Assembly (NCBI GenBank): GCA_012513245.1
Contig: JAAZCN010000024.1
Coordinates: 1-14,518, forward strand
Direction of reading: 5' to 3'
DNA from: Synergistaceae bacterium
GTDB lineage: Bacteria > Synergistota > Synergistia > Synergistales > Synergistaceae
Length of the DNA stretch: 14,518 nt
The notes beneath the pieces were generated by a model that worked only from the letters and a program-made list of their open reading frames with translations, ran no database searches and was not told the DNA's origin. The position numbers and the translations under genes are program-made. Positions 12,818-14,518 of the stretch are shown piece by piece. Each line of letters begins with the position of its first letter. The stretch's first letter is position 1.

Positions 12818-13786
12818 ATGATCGAAGTTAAGGGGCTTGGTAAAAATTTCGGAGAGTTAAGGGTCCTCAACGATATTTCCTTAAATGTAAGACGGGGAGA
12901 TGTCTTTGGAATAGTAGGTCATTCAGGGGCGGGAAAATCTACTCTGCTGCGCTGTTTGAACGGCCTGGAAGGCTATTCTGAGGGCTCGGTCCGTGTAATG
13001 GGTGACGAGGTTTGCGAACTTGCCCCTAAAGGATTGAAGGGAATTCGTAAAGAGATGGGCATGATCTTTCAGAATTTTAACCTGATGAACAGAAAGAACG
13101 TCTCCGAAAATATCATGTTTCCTCTGGAAGTCTGGGGAGTCCCCAGGAAAGAGGCTGAGGAGAGGGTGAAGGAGCTTCTTGAACTTGTCGGTCTAACAGA
13201 GAAGAGAGATGAGAAAGTCCGTAACCTGAGCGGAGGCCAGAAACAGCGTATAGGTATTGCAAGGGCTCTGGCGCTCAAACCTAAAATACTTCTTTGTGAC
13301 GAAGCGACCTCGGCACTTGATCCGAAAACCACAATATCTATCCTGGAACTGCTTATGGATATCAACTTAAAGCTCGGAGTAACGATAGTAGTAGTCACAC
13401 ACCAAATGGAAGTGGTCAAAATGGTATGCAACAAGGTCGTGATACTGGATGGAGGAAGTGTCGTGGCATCAGGTGAGACCGACAGTCTTTTCCTTGCCCC
13501 CGGAGAAGAGCTTCGCAAGCTCATAACAGATGACTATGCTGTGATCCCCTCAGGCACGAATATAAGGCTGATGTTCCCGCGTGAGATAGCCAATGAGAGC
13601 ATGATAACCCGCATGGCCAGAGAGCTTGACATAGATTTTTCTGTTGTAGGCGGAAGGATAGAAAGATACAGAGATACTGTGATGGGTTTCCTGATAATTA
13701 ACGTCTCAGATACTGAACTGGAAAAAGTGATCGTCTGGCTGAGAGAAAACGGAATGTTCTGGGAGGTAATGAAAAATGCTGAATGA
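12818..13786 (+). CDS. metN: Methionine ABC transporter ATP-binding protein MetN with NIL domain
   Basis: A 322-residue ATPase subunit of the MetNIQ importer on the inner face of the membrane. Walker A is GHSGAGKST (34-42), the Q-loop is in GMIFQNFNLM, the signature is LSGGQKQRIGIARAL, Walker B is ILLCDEATSALD and the switch His is in VVVTHQMEVV. After about residue 245 comes the NIL (ACT-like) regulatory domain (IRLMFPREIANESMITRMAREL, SVVGGRIERY, GFLIINVSD), which in E. coli MetN binds methionine and shuts transport (transinhibition). That domain is the main reason for calling methionine rather than a general amino acid. The start has AAGGAAGG 9 bases upstream. The 3' end overlaps metI by 11 bases. 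Control is probably double: attenuation of the transcript and transinhibition of the protein. Confidence 0.5.
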   Translation: MIEVKGLGKNFGELRVLNDISLNVRRGDVFGIVGHSGAGKSTLLRCLNGLEGYSEGSVRVMGDEVCELAPKGLKGIRKEMGMIFQNFNLMNRKNVSENIMFPLEVWGVPRKEAEERVKELLELVGLTEKRDEKVRNLSGGQKQRIGIARALALKPKILLCDEATSALDPKTTISILELLMDINLKLGVTIVVVTHQMEVVKMVCNKVVILDGGSVVASGETDSLFLAPGEELRKLITDDYAVIPSGTNIRLMFPREIANESMITRMARELDIDFSVVGGRIERYRDTVMGFLIINVSDTELEKVIVWLRENGMFWEVMKNAE

Positions 13787-14411
13787 ACTGCTTTTTGCGC
13801 TTTGGGAAACGGTTTATATGATAGTTCTGTCTACCCTTTTCTCAGGGATATTGGGATTTGCTGTGGCGATAGTGCTGATAATGACGGGTTCAAACGGCCT
13901 TAAACCCAACAAATCAGTTTATTCAACCTTGAGCTTAATTGTGAATCTGCTCCGTTCATTCCCGTTCATAATACTTATGATAGCGATAATACCCCTTACA
14001 AGGTTTATTGCCGGTACCTCCATTGGAAGCACGGCATCTATTGTTCCTCTTACCATCGCGGCGACACCATTTGTTGCACGTTTGATGGAAGGGAGCCTTC
14101 TTGAGGTCGATCCAGGAATAGTAGAGGCGGCGAAGTCATTTGGTGCCAGTGATATGCAAATAGTATTCGATGTAATGATCAAAGAGGCAATGCCCTCCAT
14201 AGTGCTTAATTGGGCAGTAGTTGCTATTAATCTTCTTGGATACTCAGCAATGGCAGGAGTAGTCGGAGGGGGCGGTCTGGGAGACCTGGCCATCAAGTAT
14301 GGATATAACAGATTCCAGACAGACGTAATGATCTATTCTGTTGTGATACTTATTGTTATTGTGCAGCTGATACAGTCGGTGGGAAATAGAGTTTACGAAA
14401 AGATAAAATAA
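13776..14411 (+). CDS. metI: Methionine ABC transporter permease MetI
   Basis: A 211-residue membrane protein with about five transmembrane helices, normal for MetI. The N-terminal helix begins at ETVYMIVLSTLFSGILGFAV. NLLRSFPFIILMIAIIPLTR and GTSIGSTASIVPLTIAATPFVARL are typical MetI segments. The EAA coupling loop that contacts MetN is near residues 108-128 (EVDPGIVEAAKSFGASDMQI), followed by AGVVGGGGLGDLAIKYGY, a family hallmark. It starts inside the end of metN with GGGAGG 9 bases upstream, so its translation is coupled. The substrate-binding lipoprotein metQ usually follows but does not begin in the remaining 107 bases in recognisable form. Confidence 0.5.
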   Translation: MLNELLFALWETVYMIVLSTLFSGILGFAVAIVLIMTGSNGLKPNKSVYSTLSLIVNLLRSFPFIILMIAIIPLTRFIAGTSIGSTASIVPLTIAATPFVARLMEGSLLEVDPGIVEAAKSFGASDMQIVFDVMIKEAMPSIVLNWAVVAINLLGYSAMAGVVGGGGLGDLAIKYGYNRFQTDVMIYSVVILIVIVQLIQSVGNRVYEKIK

Positions 14412-14442
14412 CATCCGATCGTCTCGGAGTCTTTTCAGGGAG

Positions 14443-14518
14443 GTGGAGCCTATAGATAATGGTAGCGATATGTGTGGTATCTGTGAAACTGTAAGAGGAA
14501 TGTCGCGCGATCCTGCAG
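14443..14518 (+). CDS. Unidentified ORF start, cut by the window edge
   Basis: After metI the frame beginning at GTG 14443 (or ATG 14470) stays open to the right edge; its sequence includes NGSDMCGICETVRGMSRDPA. This is not a lipoprotein signal peptide, so it is not a normal metQ start. AGGGAGG overlaps the GTG, and the ATG at 14470 is more than 20 bases from GGTGGAG, so the start is unclear. A competing short frame, ATG 14459 to TAA 14494 (11 codons), has GGAG at 10 bases and could be an overlapping mini-ORF. I do not recognise the product. It is in line with, and probably co-transcribed with, metNI. Confidence 0.5.
   Translation, partial: MEPIDNGSDMCGICETVRGMSRDPA

Noticed and set aside
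1..14518. CRISPR array, tRNA, rRNA, phage or transposon genes
   Set aside because: No regularly spaced repeats, no cloverleaf or rRNA stretches and no integrase or transposase motifs were seen on either strand.

Overview
The window comes from an anaerobic, amino-acid-fermenting bacterium. Evidence for this is a CoA-type 2-oxoacid:ferredoxin oxidoreductase (korAB), rubrerythrin (a marker of anaerobes handling peroxide), a multi-subunit iron-sulfur flavin dehydrogenase operon for an amine or amino acid, and a methionine ABC importer. The moderate GC content, strong AGGAGG ribosome sites, short intergenic gaps and gene mix would suit Synergistota or a clostridium-like Firmicute. I cannot fix the phylum from the sequence alone.

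Layout. (1) 1-1306, minus strand: a ThDP enzyme of the acetolactate-synthase fold, running off the left edge, and upstream of it rubrerythrin. The short gap between them carries three copies of one 9-base element that can form two alternative hairpins, one of which covers the ribosome site of the ThDP gene. (2) 1406-4208, plus strand: promoter, korA (gamma-alpha fusion), korB and a strong terminator. (3) 4279-6078: pdxS on the minus strand, divergent from a MocR/PdxR-like regulator that is a pseudogene (in-frame TGA, then loss of most of the aminotransferase-like domain). (4) 6071-7953, minus: an EamA-family exporter and a metallo-beta-lactamase-fold hydrolase. (5) 8024-12453, minus: a YheO/DauR-like regulator followed by a five-gene operon encoding a heteromeric flavin/Fe-S dehydrogenase of the HcnABC / proline- or D-hydroxyproline-dehydrogenase type, closed by a perfect palindromic terminator. 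The operon promoter is followed by an AT-rich dyad whose half-site recurs in front of the regulator gene. (6) 12567-14518, plus: a consensus promoter, a short leader, metN and metI, then an unidentified ORF cut by the right edge.

The most striking item is the metNI leader (12601-12770). It holds a 27-codon reading frame with a good ribosome site and a run of Met codons (KMMMCMY). An antiterminator stem (12686-12702 with 12730-12748) and a classic terminator (12739-12770) follow, and they compete for the same bases. The untranslated leader can also pair its own ribosome site with the antiterminator arm. Together these form a complete trp-style 1:2 / 2:3 / 3:4 attenuator that reads charged elongator tRNA-Met. 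This would be an unusual way to control methionine uptake, where SAM riboswitches, T-boxes or MetJ are the better known devices. All structures were worked out by eye; no folding or database search was run.

[Form note: the original answer gave no confidence values; the 0.5 on every feature is a placeholder required by the schema, not an estimate.]
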